DNA from: CAYJAD01 sp964370675
Lineage (GTDB): Bacteria; Desulfobacterota; Desulfovibrionia; Desulfovibrionales; Desulfovibrionaceae
Direction: 5' to 3'
DNA: 64,000 bases
NCBI GenBank assembly: GCA_964370675.1
Contig: CAYJKC010000004.1
Coordinates: forward strand, 1 to 64,000
Part shown: positions 16,585 to 24,849 of the stretch, one piece after another
Position numbering within the stretch: position 1 is the first letter of the stretch
Layout of the letters: each line of letters starts with the position of its first letter
Notes under the pieces: generated by a model
Told to the model about the DNA's origin: nothing
The model's database searches: none
Seen by the model: the letters and a program-made list of their open reading frames with translations, nothing else
Position numbers and translations under genes: made by a program

Positions 16585-18462
16585 TTAATCTAACACATAT
16601 AGAGATCGCCAATCTTGATTATCTCTAAGCTCAGGTTGATCTTCCTTTTTAAGCAAGAAATCACCCAGAACTAAATAGTCCATTTCTGTGCGCATAAAGC
16701 AAAGGTAGGCATCATCTGGTGTACAAACTACAGGCTCACCCCGCACATTAAAGCTTGTGTTAACAAGCATGGGGCAACCATGTTTTTCATAAAATGTGCT
16801 AATCAATTGATGATAGCGCGCATTTGTACTCTTACTAACTGATTGAATGCGCGCAGAAAGGTCAATATGTGTAATGGCAGGGTAGTCAGAACGTTGAAAG
16901 TACAACCTCTCCCAAATGGGTAAGCTACCATAACCTTCGGGTAGGTCACGACAAAACTTCTTAGCAACCGGAGCAACCAAGAGCATATAGGGAGACATAT
17001 CCTCTACATCAAAGTATTCCTTAGTATACTCTTCTAAAATTGATGGCGCAAATGGTCTAAACCCTTCGCGATATTTAATTTTAAGATTAAGGTGCTTTTG
17101 CATATCTACTTGACGTGGGTCTCCTAAAATGGAGCGATTACCTAGGGCACGCGGACCATATTCCATGCGTCCTTGAAACCAACCAATAACCTTTCCATCG
17201 GCCAATAAATCTGCAACATCTGCGCATAAATCAGAATATTTATCATATTGTTTAGCTTTAGCTTGGAAGCGTTTACAACTTCTAGCAATTTCGCCATTAT
17301 CAAAATACGGACCAAGATAAGAGCCTTGCATATGGTCTTTCTCGGTAGGTAAAGTGCGCTTATTTTCAAGCCCAATATACCAATAAGCTAAAGCTGCTCC
17401 AAGAGCTCCCCCTGCGTCACCAGAGGCAGGCTGAATCCACATTTTTTCAAAAATGCCACTTTTTAACAATTTACCATTGGCAACACAATTTAGCGCAACC
17501 CCACCAGCAAGGCAGATATTTTTTGAGCCAGTAAGCTTTTGTGCAGTTTTAGCAAGACGCAAAACTATATCTTCGGTCACATGCTGCATGGCAAGGGCTA
17601 GATCCATGTATTCTTGCTCAAGTTCTTCTGACTCAGCCATGCGCGGACCAAGTCCAAAAAGCTTAGTCCAGCGTGCCTCATCATACATGCGTAAGCCTGT
17701 GGCATAGGCAAAATAGTCCATGTTTAGGGAATAAGATCCATCTTCATGAATTTCTATCAACTCATCACGAATTTGTTGTTCAAAAACCTTAGTGCGCTCA
17801 GAGTGAGCATCGCCATAGGGTGCTAAACCCATTAGCTTATATTCACCACTATTAACTTTAAATCCGCAATATGCTGTAAAGGCAGAATAAAGTAAGCCCA
17901 ACGAATGTGGAAAATGTATTTCCCTTAAAATAGATAAACTATTTCCATCTCCCTTACCAATGGATGTGGTGACCCACTCCCCTACACCGTCAACAGTCAA
18001 GATAGCAGCATCTTCAAATGGTGAAGGAAAAAAAGCCGAGGCCGCATGTGAAGCGTGATGCTCAGGAAAATATATACGCGGTAGAAGTTTTTTATCTTGT
18101 AAAAATGGAGCAAAACCACGCTCAAGCATAGTACGCATAAAAAGTTTTTCTTTAATCCACACAGGCATGGATATAAGAAAACTTTGCAAACCTTTAGGAG
18201 CAAAAGAATGGTATGTTTCTAATAAACGCTCAAACTTAAGAAAAGGCTTATCATAAAAGGCAATGGCTGTGACTTGGTCAAGGCTAATGCCTGCTTCTTC
18301 AAGCACATAGCGCGTAGCATTGGTTGGAAAATCAGCATCATGCTTTTTGCGTGTAAAGCGTTCTTCATGAGCTGCTGCAACAATATTGCCATTACAAATT
18401 AATGCCGCAGCACTATCATGATAATATGCTGAAATCCCTAATATATAAGTGTTTTCTGTCAT
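16585..18462 (-). CDS. Carbamoyltransferase, NodU/CmcH family
   Basis: A 625-residue enzyme that transfers carbamoyl from carbamoyl phosphate, through carbamoyl-AMP, to a hydroxyl group on a sugar or secondary metabolite. The N-terminal Kae1-like ATPase part has ILGISAYYHDSAAAL, EERFTRKKHDADFP, HHASHAASAFFPSPFEDA and the DGVGEW block. The C-terminal part has GRMEYGPRALGNRSILGD and FRPFAPSILEEY. I place the start at the ATG at 18462 (MTENTYILG) with AAGG 6 nt upstream. The longer open frame upstream overlaps the DUF5989-type gene and is not similar to the family. It forms an operon with the small DUF5989-type gene and sxtJ. The acceptor is unknown; surface polysaccharide is a reasonable guess. 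Confidence 0.92.
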   Translation of the reverse strand: MTENTYILGISAYYHDSAAALICNGNIVAAAHEERFTRKKHDADFPTNATRYVLEEAGISLDQVTAIAFYDKPFLKFERLLETYHSFAPKGLQSFLISMPVWIKEKLFMRTMLERGFAPFLQDKKLLPRIYFPEHHASHAASAFFPSPFEDAAILTVDGVGEWVTTSIGKGDGNSLSILREIHFPHSLGLLYSAFTAYCGFKVNSGEYKLMGLAPYGDAHSERTKVFEQQIRDELIEIHEDGSYSLNMDYFAYATGLRMYDEARWTKLFGLGPRMAESEELEQEYMDLALAMQHVTEDIVLRLAKTAQKLTGSKNICLAGGVALNCVANGKLLKSGIFEKMWIQPASGDAGGALGAALAYWYIGLENKRTLPTEKDHMQGSYLGPYFDNGEIARSCKRFQAKAKQYDKYSDLCADVADLLADGKVIGWFQGRMEYGPRALGNRSILGDPRQVDMQKHLNLKIKYREGFRPFAPSILEEYTKEYFDVEDMSPYMLLVAPVAKKFCRDLPEGYGSLPIWERLYFQRSDYPAITHIDLSARIQSVSKSTNARYHQLISTFYEKHGCPMLVNTSFNVRGEPVVCTPDDAYLCFMRTEMDYLVLGDFLLKKEDQPELRDNQDWRSLYVLD

Positions 18463-18470
18463 CTTAAACC

Positions 18471-18620
18471 TTAAAATAGGGTGTAGATAAATGGAGCTAC
18501 AGCAGAACCACCTGCAAAAACAACCAAAGCACCAATTAATAATAATGCCACGATAAGTGGCAAAAGCCAAAATTTCTTTCTTTGCTTTAAAAAGCCCCAT
18601 ATATCAGATGAAAAGCTCAT
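18471..18620 (-). CDS. DUF5989-type 49-residue membrane protein
   Basis: A small gene of 49 codons plus stop. It starts MSFSSDIWGFLKQRKKFWLL, followed by one TM helix and the ending GGSAVAPFIYTLF, the recognisable pattern of the DUF5989 family. CGGAG lies 6 nt before the ATG. It sits 8 bp upstream of the carbamoyltransferase and 11 bp downstream of sxtJ, the conserved sxtJ / DUF5989 / carbamoyltransferase order. Function is unknown. Tight linkage suggests a membrane partner of the carbamoyltransferase or its export pathway. Confidence 0.85.
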   Translation of the reverse strand: MSFSSDIWGFLKQRKKFWLLPLIVALLLIGALVVFAGGSAVAPFIYTLF

Positions 18621-18631
18621 ATTTATCTCCG

Positions 18632-19021
18632 TTAATAAGGATTTTCCAAATCTTCTTTAGTAAAAGTATGTTCACGCACCACAAAGGCGGACCCTTGCTC
18701 TGCTTTTGATTTGTAATTTTTAAGGCGCATACTATCCTTACCCATAATACGTCTAACCATAGCTACAGGCATAAGAATTAGTGTATAGATAATACTCAAC
18801 AAGACCTTTGACATAAAAAAACCAAGTACATGTGATAAGCCAAACCACAAACGGGCAGGCCATTGCCATGAACTTGGCCAAATCATGGCCCATAGTACAA
18901 TAAACATGGTGGCATAGACAAAGTTTACATTTTCAGTAAAAAACCAAATTAGCAAACTTAAAAATGCAAAGGCAAGAGCTGTATCACGACATTGTATGGG
19001 AGTTATTTTTTCATTAAACAT
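18632..19021 (-). CDS. SxtJ family membrane protein
   Basis: 129 residues with hydrophobic segments near 13-30, 33-48, 57-73 and 75-90, and a charged C-terminal tail (KSKAEQGSAFVVREHTF). The WSSWQWPARLWFGLSHVLG-like central block (PSSWQWPARLWFGLSHVLG) is typical of SxtJ proteins, named after a gene in cyanobacterial saxitoxin clusters but widespread next to carbamoyltransferases. It is the first gene of the three-gene minus-strand operon. The ribosome-binding site is weak. The biochemical role is not known. Confidence 0.8.
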   Translation of the reverse strand: MFNEKITPIQCRDTALAFAFLSLLIWFFTENVNFVYATMFIVLWAMIWPSSWQWPARLWFGLSHVLGFFMSKVLLSIIYTLILMPVAMVRRIMGKDSMRLKNYKSKAEQGSAFVVREHTFTKEDLENPY

Positions 19022-19238
19022 ATTTTTTATACTTGGTTAATTGAATTTTAAGATTTGAAATTACATCCTTGCTGACCATTATTCGCGGCAAGAGCTATAC
19101 AATATGCACCTTGGTTTTGTCTAGTATTTTTATGTGAATTTCTAAAAAAATTGATATTTTTTACAGTTTAAAGCTTTGCGTTAGCCAAAAATTATGGTAT
19201 ATTTCATCCATATTATTCTTGACTAAACCAACATTAAT

Positions 19239-19253
19239 TGATAGTGATTGTCA
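19239..19253 (+). promoter_or_regulatory. Fur-family-like operator upstream of the metal-efflux operon
   Basis: TGATAGTGATTGTCA matches the 7-1-7 Fur box TGATAATNATTATCA at 12 of 14 defined positions. It lies 45-60 bp before the first gene. A TTGACT (19219-19224) lies just upstream and could be the -35, putting the box over the -10 region. Fur, Mur, Zur or PerR could bind; the sequence does not decide which. Confidence 0.45.
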
Positions 19254-19298
19254 ACTTCGTTTTAAAGTTCTTTTAGTATTCAAATTTTAGGAGGAAAT

Positions 19299-19550
19299 AT
19301 GAACGGACTTTTTAGATTTGCTTTGGTTTTTCTAGGTGGTGCAGTGGTTGGAGCAATTGGTGCTACTGCCCTTTCTCGCTCAGAAGGAGTGCGTCCCATG
19401 GCTGCCAATTTGATTAGTCGAGGCATGGATGCCAAAGACTCATTTATGGGCAAAGTTGAAACTCTTAAAGAAAACATGGAAGACTTGGTAGCAGAAGCTC
19501 AAAGTTCTGCTGAAAAACGCAAAGAAAAGAAAGAAGAAGCTGCCAGTTAA
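19299..19550 (+). CDS. PacL-like small membrane protein of a P-type ATPase operon
   Basis: 83 residues with one N-terminal TM helix (FALVFLGGAVVGAIGATAL) and a long amphipathic charged helix ending in Lys/Glu repeats. AGGAGG lies 4-5 nt before the ATG. It sits 4 bp before the P1B-type ATPase gene. Position and layout resemble DUF1490/PacL proteins of mycobacteria, which act as chaperones and scaffolds for metal-exporting P-type ATPases. The C-terminal Asp/His metal motif of PacL1 is absent here, so this is an analogy by layout and not a firm family assignment. Confidence 0.7.
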   Translation: MNGLFRFALVFLGGAVVGAIGATALSRSEGVRPMAANLISRGMDAKDSFMGKVETLKENMEDLVAEAQSSAEKRKEKKEEAAS

Positions 19551-19554
19551 AATC

Positions 19555-21687
19555 ATGCATTTAAGTATTGTTCACGAATCTATCAATGCCTATGGCAGGT
19601 TACGCTTACGCGCCTCGCAATCTTTAAGTTTGCGTAGTGTCAAGCATATACAACGCAACCTTGAAGTGTTTTCTGGCATTTTTGGCATACAAATTAATGC
19701 CAGAACTGGTAGTGTTTTGTTCTATTATGAAGATTTATCCACTCGTGAACATGCCCTTGATGCATTAAATGTACAGCATGCCTCCATGCCTAAGCCCGCA
19801 CCTATTACCCCCTTACAAAGCGGTGTTGCAAAGGCTTCTACAGGCGTGGGGGCAAAGCTTTTTGTTTGGCCAATCGTGCGATTTGTGGTGCTTCGTCCTC
19901 TTATGCCTATGGTCATAAGAGCTATTGGAGCTGTTCAGCGTTCAATACCCTATATTGTGCAAGGCCTTAAAGCATTGTTTCAAGGCAAACTCAATGTAGA
20001 CGTGCTTGATGCCACATCCATTGCCATTTCACTTTTCAGGCGTGATTTTCGCACCGTTAGTATGCTTACCTTCCTTTTAAGCATGGGAAATGCTTTAGAA
20101 GAATGGACAAGGCAAACCTCAAGAGCAAGCCTTACTCAAAGCCTAAGTCTTGATATAGACACAGTATGGATTATGCGCAGTGATGTGGAAATGCGCGTTT
20201 CGTTAGACCAACTAACCCTTGATGACATAGTTATTGCCCGCTCAGGCAGTGTAATTGTTGTGGATGGTTTGGTGATTGATGGAGAAGCCATTGTCAATCA
20301 AGCATCCATGACTGGTGAACCTGAGGGAGTTTTTCGTAAAAATGGTGATAGTGTTTTTGCTGGTACTATAGTTGAAGATGGCACACTATACATTAAGCCA
20401 ACCCATATAGGCACAGAAACACGCTTGCAAAAAATCGTAGAATTTATCGAGCAATCACAACACCTTAAAGCTTCAATTGAAGGAAAGGCCATGCGCATGG
20501 CCGATATGGCAGTACCATTTACCTTCTTACTTGCCGGCATAGTTTGGCTTATAACTCGCAACCCCATGCGTGCAGCTTCAGTATTATTGGTTGATTATTC
20601 TTGTGCTTTGCGCCTTGCTACACCTTTAGCGATTTTAGCTGCCATGCGTGAGGGAGCAAGCCGCGGAGTTTTAATCAAGGGTGGTGTATTCCTTGAAGGT
20701 TTAGCCGAAGCTGATACAGTGATATTTGACAAAACCGGAACCCTAACTCAAGCCAAACCGCGTGTGGCTAAAGTGGTTAGCCGTGGGGAATTTTCAGAAA
20801 AAGAAATTTTACGCCTAGCGGCTTGCCTTGAGGAGCATTTCCCCCATCCTGTGGCAAGAGCGGTGGTGCAAAAGGCCGATGAAGAAGGCCTTAAACACAG
20901 AGAAGAGCATAGCCAAGTTGAATACATTGTGGCTCACGGTATTGCCAGCCGCTGGCGAGATAAACGTGTCTTGCTTGGCAGTAGACACTACATTTGTGAA
21001 GATGAAAATATTGATCTTGGTTCATTATCAAGCACAGCTGACGAGCTACTTGCCAAGGGCTATTCTTTATTATACTTGGCTATAGAGCAAGAAATTGCAG
21101 GACTTATTGCCATTGAAGATACTGTGCGTGAAGAAGCTGCATGGGTAATTGAAGAACTTTATGCAGCAGGTATTAAACGCATTGTCATGATTACTGGTGA
21201 TGAAACCAGATCTGCTCAAAACATTGCAGATCGCTTGGGCATTAAAGAATTTTATGCTAAAATATTACCAGTAAATAAAGCTGAAATTGTAAGCCAAATT
21301 CAAGCTGAAGGTGCTAAGGTTATTATGGTTGGTGATGGCATGAATGATGCTCCGGCTCTTTCCTTAGCAGATGTGGGTATAAGCTTACGTGATGGCACAG
21401 ACCTTGCCCAAGAAGTTTCTGATGTAGTACTTACGCATAGTTCACTAGAAGGATTGATAATTGCAAGAAAGTTAGGGCAAAAAGTGCTTAAACGCATTAA
21501 ATCAAACTTTGGCTGGAATATGGGTCTTAACTCCATTTATTTAGCTCTAAGCCTTTTTGGTCTTATTACGCCAACAATTTCTGCCATAATGCATAATGCT
21601 ACCACCGTAGGTGTAACAGCCAATGCTATGCGTCCTTTAATACCCGTAAAACCATTAACCCAACTCACGGAGCAAGAACATGATTGA
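19555..21687 (+). CDS. P1B-type heavy-metal-exporting ATPase with an SCA transport motif
   Basis: A 710-residue P-type ATPase. It has the phosphorylation motif DKTGTLTQ, the actuator MTGEPEG, the nucleotide-domain HP (EHFPHPVARAV) and the hinge GDGMNDAPAL. The N-terminal 70 residues look like an HMA domain without the CxxC metal motif. The usual CPC/CPH/SPC motif in the sixth TM helix reads YSCALRLATP, so Pro is lost and one Cys is kept. This is the pattern I associate with the Mn/Zn/Fe-type CtpC-like group. It overlaps the following HMA-like gene by 8 bp. Export of a divalent metal to the periplasm is predicted; which metal is inference. Confidence 0.9.
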   Translation: MHLSIVHESINAYGRLRLRASQSLSLRSVKHIQRNLEVFSGIFGIQINARTGSVLFYYEDLSTREHALDALNVQHASMPKPAPITPLQSGVAKASTGVGAKLFVWPIVRFVVLRPLMPMVIRAIGAVQRSIPYIVQGLKALFQGKLNVDVLDATSIAISLFRRDFRTVSMLTFLLSMGNALEEWTRQTSRASLTQSLSLDIDTVWIMRSDVEMRVSLDQLTLDDIVIARSGSVIVVDGLVIDGEAIVNQASMTGEPEGVFRKNGDSVFAGTIVEDGTLYIKPTHIGTETRLQKIVEFIEQSQHLKASIEGKAMRMADMAVPFTFLLAGIVWLITRNPMRAASVLLVDYSCALRLATPLAILAAMREGASRGVLIKGGVFLEGLAEADTVIFDKTGTLTQAKPRVAKVVSRGEFSEKEILRLAACLEEHFPHPVARAVVQKADEEGLKHREEHSQVEYIVAHGIASRWRDKRVLLGSRHYICEDENIDLGSLSSTADELLAKGYSLLYLAIEQEIAGLIAIEDTVREEAAWVIEELYAAGIKRIVMITGDETRSAQNIADRLGIKEFYAKILPVNKAEIVSQIQAEGAKVIMVGDGMNDAPALSLADVGISLRDGTDLAQEVSDVVLTHSSLEGLIIARKLGQKVLKRIKSNFGWNMGLNSIYLALSLFGLITPTISAIMHNATTVGVTANAMRPLIPVKPLTQLTEQEHD

Positions 21688-22147
21688 GAACTACGTGACA
21701 TCCTTTGTGGAAGGCAGACTGCGTTTACGCCACCCCATATTAAAAGATAGCCAAGTTGTAGAACAGATTGCTAGTCTTTTAGAAAATTTCCCCGGAGTTG
21801 AAAGCCTAAAACATAATGTACGCACAGGCTCACTATTGCTTGAATATGATGCCGAAGTTCTTGACCAAGATACATTGCTTAACATTATGAAACAAGGTGA
21901 ACAATTTATAGACCTTGAAAACATCAACATAGAGCCTAAAAAACCATTGTCTTGCTTACCTTGCAGTCTAAAAAATATGACCACCAGAGAAAAGCGCAAA
22001 TTATACAATCGCACTATGGCAGTATCCTTAGGTGTAGCAGCCCTTGCCATTGGCGTTGGCAATGAGCGCATTCATGCTTTAGCTGGAGTGGTATTTTTAG
22101 GTCTTTCCCTTGGGCACATAAAAAGAATGCATAAAGGATTACTATAG
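21680..22147 (+). CDS. HMA-like domain protein with C-terminal membrane segments
   Basis: 155 residues. The first 75 resemble a ferredoxin-like HMA domain (EGRLRLRHPILKDSQ, VESLKHNVRTGSLLLEYD) without an N-terminal CxxC, and are similar in style to the N-terminus of the upstream ATPase. A CLPC motif follows at about 93, then two hydrophobic segments (about 115-150). The start lies inside the end of the ATPase gene, so the two are translationally coupled. It probably supports the ATPase as a metal-delivery or regulatory subunit; this is inferred from position. Confidence 0.78.
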   Translation: MIENYVTSFVEGRLRLRHPILKDSQVVEQIASLLENFPGVESLKHNVRTGSLLLEYDAEVLDQDTLLNIMKQGEQFIDLENINIEPKKPLSCLPCSLKNMTTREKRKLYNRTMAVSLGVAALAIGVGNERIHALAGVVFLGLSLGHIKRMHKGLL

Positions 22148-22279
22148 TTCCATTATATACCCATATCTTATATGGCTATTGCTAACAAATTGATGAAATA
22201 TATCACATTTCAACAGGTCTGAACGCTTTGTCATCAGTCTAGTAATACACTTTAATGTGTACTGTGCTTTGGAGTAATA

Positions 22280-23083
22280 GTGAGAAATATTGTTTTTCTA
22301 TGCATTTATTGCTTAATGCTCAGTGCTTGTACTGTGGGCGGTGCAGCACAAAAAAACATCCAAACCGCCTTGCCAATTGAATTTAAAGTTCAAAAATATC
22401 ACACATCTACATTTACACTCCACGGTCTTTTACGTGCACCCAAGGTCAACAATGACTCTTTACATGTTTATATAGAAGGTGACGGCCTAGCTTGGATTAG
22501 CCGTACAAAACCTTCAACTAACCCAACTCCCACAGATGATGTTACACTTTCTCTTGCTAAGCATGACCCAAGTAATGCCGCTGTGTTATATCTTGCAAGA
22601 CCCTGCCAGTATGTGCAAGGGCAAGATAGGCGCCTTTGCCAGCGTAAATTTTGGACTAGCCACCGCTTAGCCCCCGAAGTTATCACTGCGCTTAACGAAG
22701 CCATAGATAAAGCAAAGCAAGATACCAATGCCAAAGATGTGGTATTGGTTGGTTTTTCTGGAGGTGGAGCTGCGGCGGTATTAGTAGCAGCTAAGCGTAA
22801 TGATGTTAAATTCTTAGGGTCTGTAGCAGGATTACTTGATCATGAAAAATGGACAAATTGGCATAATGTAAGTCCACTTAGTGGCTCTTTAAATCCTGTG
22901 GAATTTGTGCAGCAAGTGCAAAGCATCCCTCAAAAACACATAAGCGGATTAAGTGATGACATTGTTCCAACTTCTACACAAGATCCATTTTGTAAAAAGC
23001 TTAACCAAGCAGATGCATGCGAAAGTATAGCTGGTGTAAATCATTATAGTCCCTGGTATCAATACTGGAATTATAACTATTAA
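22280..23083 (+). CDS. Lipoprotein with alpha/beta-hydrolase fold
   Basis: 267 residues starting at GTG, with GGAG 5 nt upstream. A lipoprotein signal ends LSAC, so the protein is predicted to be anchored in the envelope. The alpha/beta-hydrolase core shows the nucleophile elbow GFSGGGAA (Ser near 155), an early oxyanion-region motif HVYIEGDGLAW, and late Asp (SGLSDDIVP) and His (VNHYSPW) candidates for the triad. Four cysteines (CQYVQG, RLCQRK, FCKK, ACES) could form disulfides. Substrate unknown. It stands alone between the metal operon and a glycosyltransferase. Confidence 0.8.
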   Translation: MRNIVFLCIYCLMLSACTVGGAAQKNIQTALPIEFKVQKYHTSTFTLHGLLRAPKVNNDSLHVYIEGDGLAWISRTKPSTNPTPTDDVTLSLAKHDPSNAAVLYLARPCQYVQGQDRRLCQRKFWTSHRLAPEVITALNEAIDKAKQDTNAKDVVLVGFSGGGAAAVLVAAKRNDVKFLGSVAGLLDHEKWTNWHNVSPLSGSLNPVEFVQQVQSIPQKHISGLSDDIVPTSTQDPFCKKLNQADACESIAGVNHYSPWYQYWNYNY

Positions 23084-23171
23084 TAGTATAAAAAATTAAC
23101 GCTAATATAAATTTTTATAAAACAACTTTTCTTATTAAACTATATTTAAGCCAATATTTTAAGGATAAACC

Positions 23172-24122
23172 GTGCCACACATTACCGTAGCTATGCCCGC
23201 TTATAATGACGCCACATATATAGCGCCGGCCATAGATTCCATACTTAAACAAACATTTAAAGATTTTGAGCTATTAATAATAAATGATGGTTCCACTGAT
23301 GATACTGCTAAAGTCATTGAAAGTTACAGTGATAAACGCATTCGCCTGATCAATTTTGCTAAAAATCAAGGTCGTCCCTTTGCACGAAATACTGCCCTTA
23401 ATGAGGCTAGGGGTGAATACATTGCCTGGATGGATGCAGACGACATTTCTGTTCAAGACAGATTAGAATTACAATTTAACTTCATGCAATCTAATAACTT
23501 AGCTCTTTGTGGTGGCTATATGCAATGCTTTGGAGAAAGTAGCCACTTAATACGCGTTAAAACATCACACGATGCCATTAGCGCAGGCATTATCTTATAT
23601 AGTAGCATACTCAATGGCACATCATGTATGCATCTTGAAACTATACATAAACATAACATAATTTATCATCAAGAGCTTGCTCGTGCACAAGATTATGCTT
23701 TTTTTGCTGAGGCATTATTGTTAACCCCTATGCGCGTGGGAAATATATCAAAAAATCTGTTAAATTGCCGCTACTTTAGGCGTAAAACCACGGCCATAAA
23801 TCATGCTAGAGCCGTAAAATATATATTAAAAGCCCTTAATCTTCCTCATGATGAAGTTTCTTGCTTTAAGCACACTATTTTATCCATAGGCTTTCATGAA
23901 GATATACCACATATAGACCCTATGGATATTATACTTTGGGCCAATCAAGTATATGAAGCCACACTTCAACACTCTAATATTGCACAAGAACAATTTTTAA
24001 GAGTATGCCATAGTAAGATAGAAACTTTGTTAAAAAATACTCACTATCCCCCAAATTTATTACGCGCTTATGCGGCGTTACCCCTTGCTAAAACACACCA
24101 CATTCAAAAGTTTTTTAAGTAA
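23172..24122 (+). CDS. Family 2 glycosyltransferase
   Basis: 316 residues from a GTG start with AAGGAT upstream. The GT-A fold is clear at the N-terminus: ITVAMPAYNDATYIAPAID, INDGSTDDT (nucleotide binding) and YIAWMDADDIS (DxD-type metal site). The C-terminal 100 residues are helical with no TM, so this is a peripheral cytoplasmic enzyme. It probably acts in surface polysaccharide or protein glycan assembly. There is no cluster of other glycan genes next to it, so the acceptor and the sugar are unknown. Confidence 0.9.
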   Translation: MPHITVAMPAYNDATYIAPAIDSILKQTFKDFELLIINDGSTDDTAKVIESYSDKRIRLINFAKNQGRPFARNTALNEARGEYIAWMDADDISVQDRLELQFNFMQSNNLALCGGYMQCFGESSHLIRVKTSHDAISAGIILYSSILNGTSCMHLETIHKHNIIYHQELARAQDYAFFAEALLLTPMRVGNISKNLLNCRYFRRKTTAINHARAVKYILKALNLPHDEVSCFKHTILSIGFHEDIPHIDPMDIILWANQVYEATLQHSNIAQEQFLRVCHSKIETLLKNTHYPPNLLRAYAALPLAKTHHIQKFFK

Positions 24123-24127
24123 ATATT

Positions 24128-24144
24128 AAGCTTGCAAGCTTTTT
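24128..24144 (+). terminator. Short palindrome with T-run after the glycosyltransferase
   Basis: AAGCTTGCAAGCTT followed by TTT can fold as a 5-bp stem with a TGCA loop. It is a weak terminator just after the glycosyltransferase stop. Confidence 0.4.
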
Positions 24145-24248
24145 GCCGATATAAAATATACGGTTTGATAAATTATTTACAAAATCTAAACTGATATTGA
24201 TTCTTGAAACATGTTTAAATATATTTGTTATGCATGGTAAATTTTTCC

Positions 24249-24264
24249 CGGAACGTTTTTTGCA
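24249..24264 (+). promoter_or_regulatory. Sigma-54 promoter
   Basis: CGGAACGTTTTTTGCA has GG (24250-24251) and GC (24262-24263) with exactly 10 nt between. It matches TGGCACG-N4-TTGCW except at two positions. The predicted start would be near 24275, about 20 nt before the ATG at 24295, leaving room for its AAGAGG. Confidence 0.7.
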
Positions 24265-24294
24265 TAATATTAGCCAAACAATGAAGAGGTTTTT

Positions 24295-24840
24295 ATGAGC
24301 AATATATCAAGTCTTGATTCCAACAATTCACTAACAAGTACTAGTGTTAACTCAGTGTTTCAAAGTGGTTCATCTGCTGAAAACAAAAGTTATAACGAAG
24401 ATCAAGTTACTCTATCAGATGAAGCCATAGAACTTTTGGAAGAGTTGCGCTATAAAGAAAATCAAACCTATGTTTATACCGAAAACCAAAGAATGTTTGA
24501 CAAAGTTTCTAAGGCCTTACCGGCAACAGAAAGTTTTGAGGATATGCTCAATTGGTTAAGCGAATATCAAGAAGAGGATACTAACTTCACCATTGGCGAA
24601 ATGGGAGAGATAAACCGTAATGTTTATGAAAAAGACCCAGAAAAATATGCCGAACTCTGGTCAAACATGTACAATCACTTTACTGACTTAATGGATTCAC
24701 TTGGTCTTGCCAGTGACACCACCATGCAACGTGAAGTTATGAGTAATGATGAAGTGGCAGGGGCCCTTATGGACCGATTTACATCAAGCTTTAGTGATGA
24801 AACTACAGGCTTATTATCATATTTTAACATAACTGTTTAA
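24295..24840 (+). CDS. Unrecognised acidic protein under sigma-54 control
   Basis: 181 residues, acidic, no signal peptide or membrane segment. The N-terminal 35 residues are Ser/Asn-rich and probably disordered. A DQVTLSDEAIELLEEL stretch then resembles short segments seen in flagellar or secreted regulatory proteins. The rest is predicted helical and rich in Met, Glu and Asn. AAGAGG lies 5 nt before the ATG. The only regulatory clue is the sigma-54 promoter directly upstream. I do not recognise the family. It converges with the AsmA/TamB-like gene, 9 bp away. Confidence 0.75.
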   Translation: MSNISSLDSNNSLTSTSVNSVFQSGSSAENKSYNEDQVTLSDEAIELLEELRYKENQTYVYTENQRMFDKVSKALPATESFEDMLNWLSEYQEEDTNFTIGEMGEINRNVYEKDPEKYAELWSNMYNHFTDLMDSLGLASDTTMQREVMSNDEVAGALMDRFTSSFSDETTGLLSYFNITV

Positions 24841-24849
24841 TATATAATA

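Noticed and set aside
19555..19800. Classical HMA CxxC metal-binding site in the ATPase N-terminus
   Set aside because: No CxxC is present in the first 150 residues; only the fold-like pattern remains.
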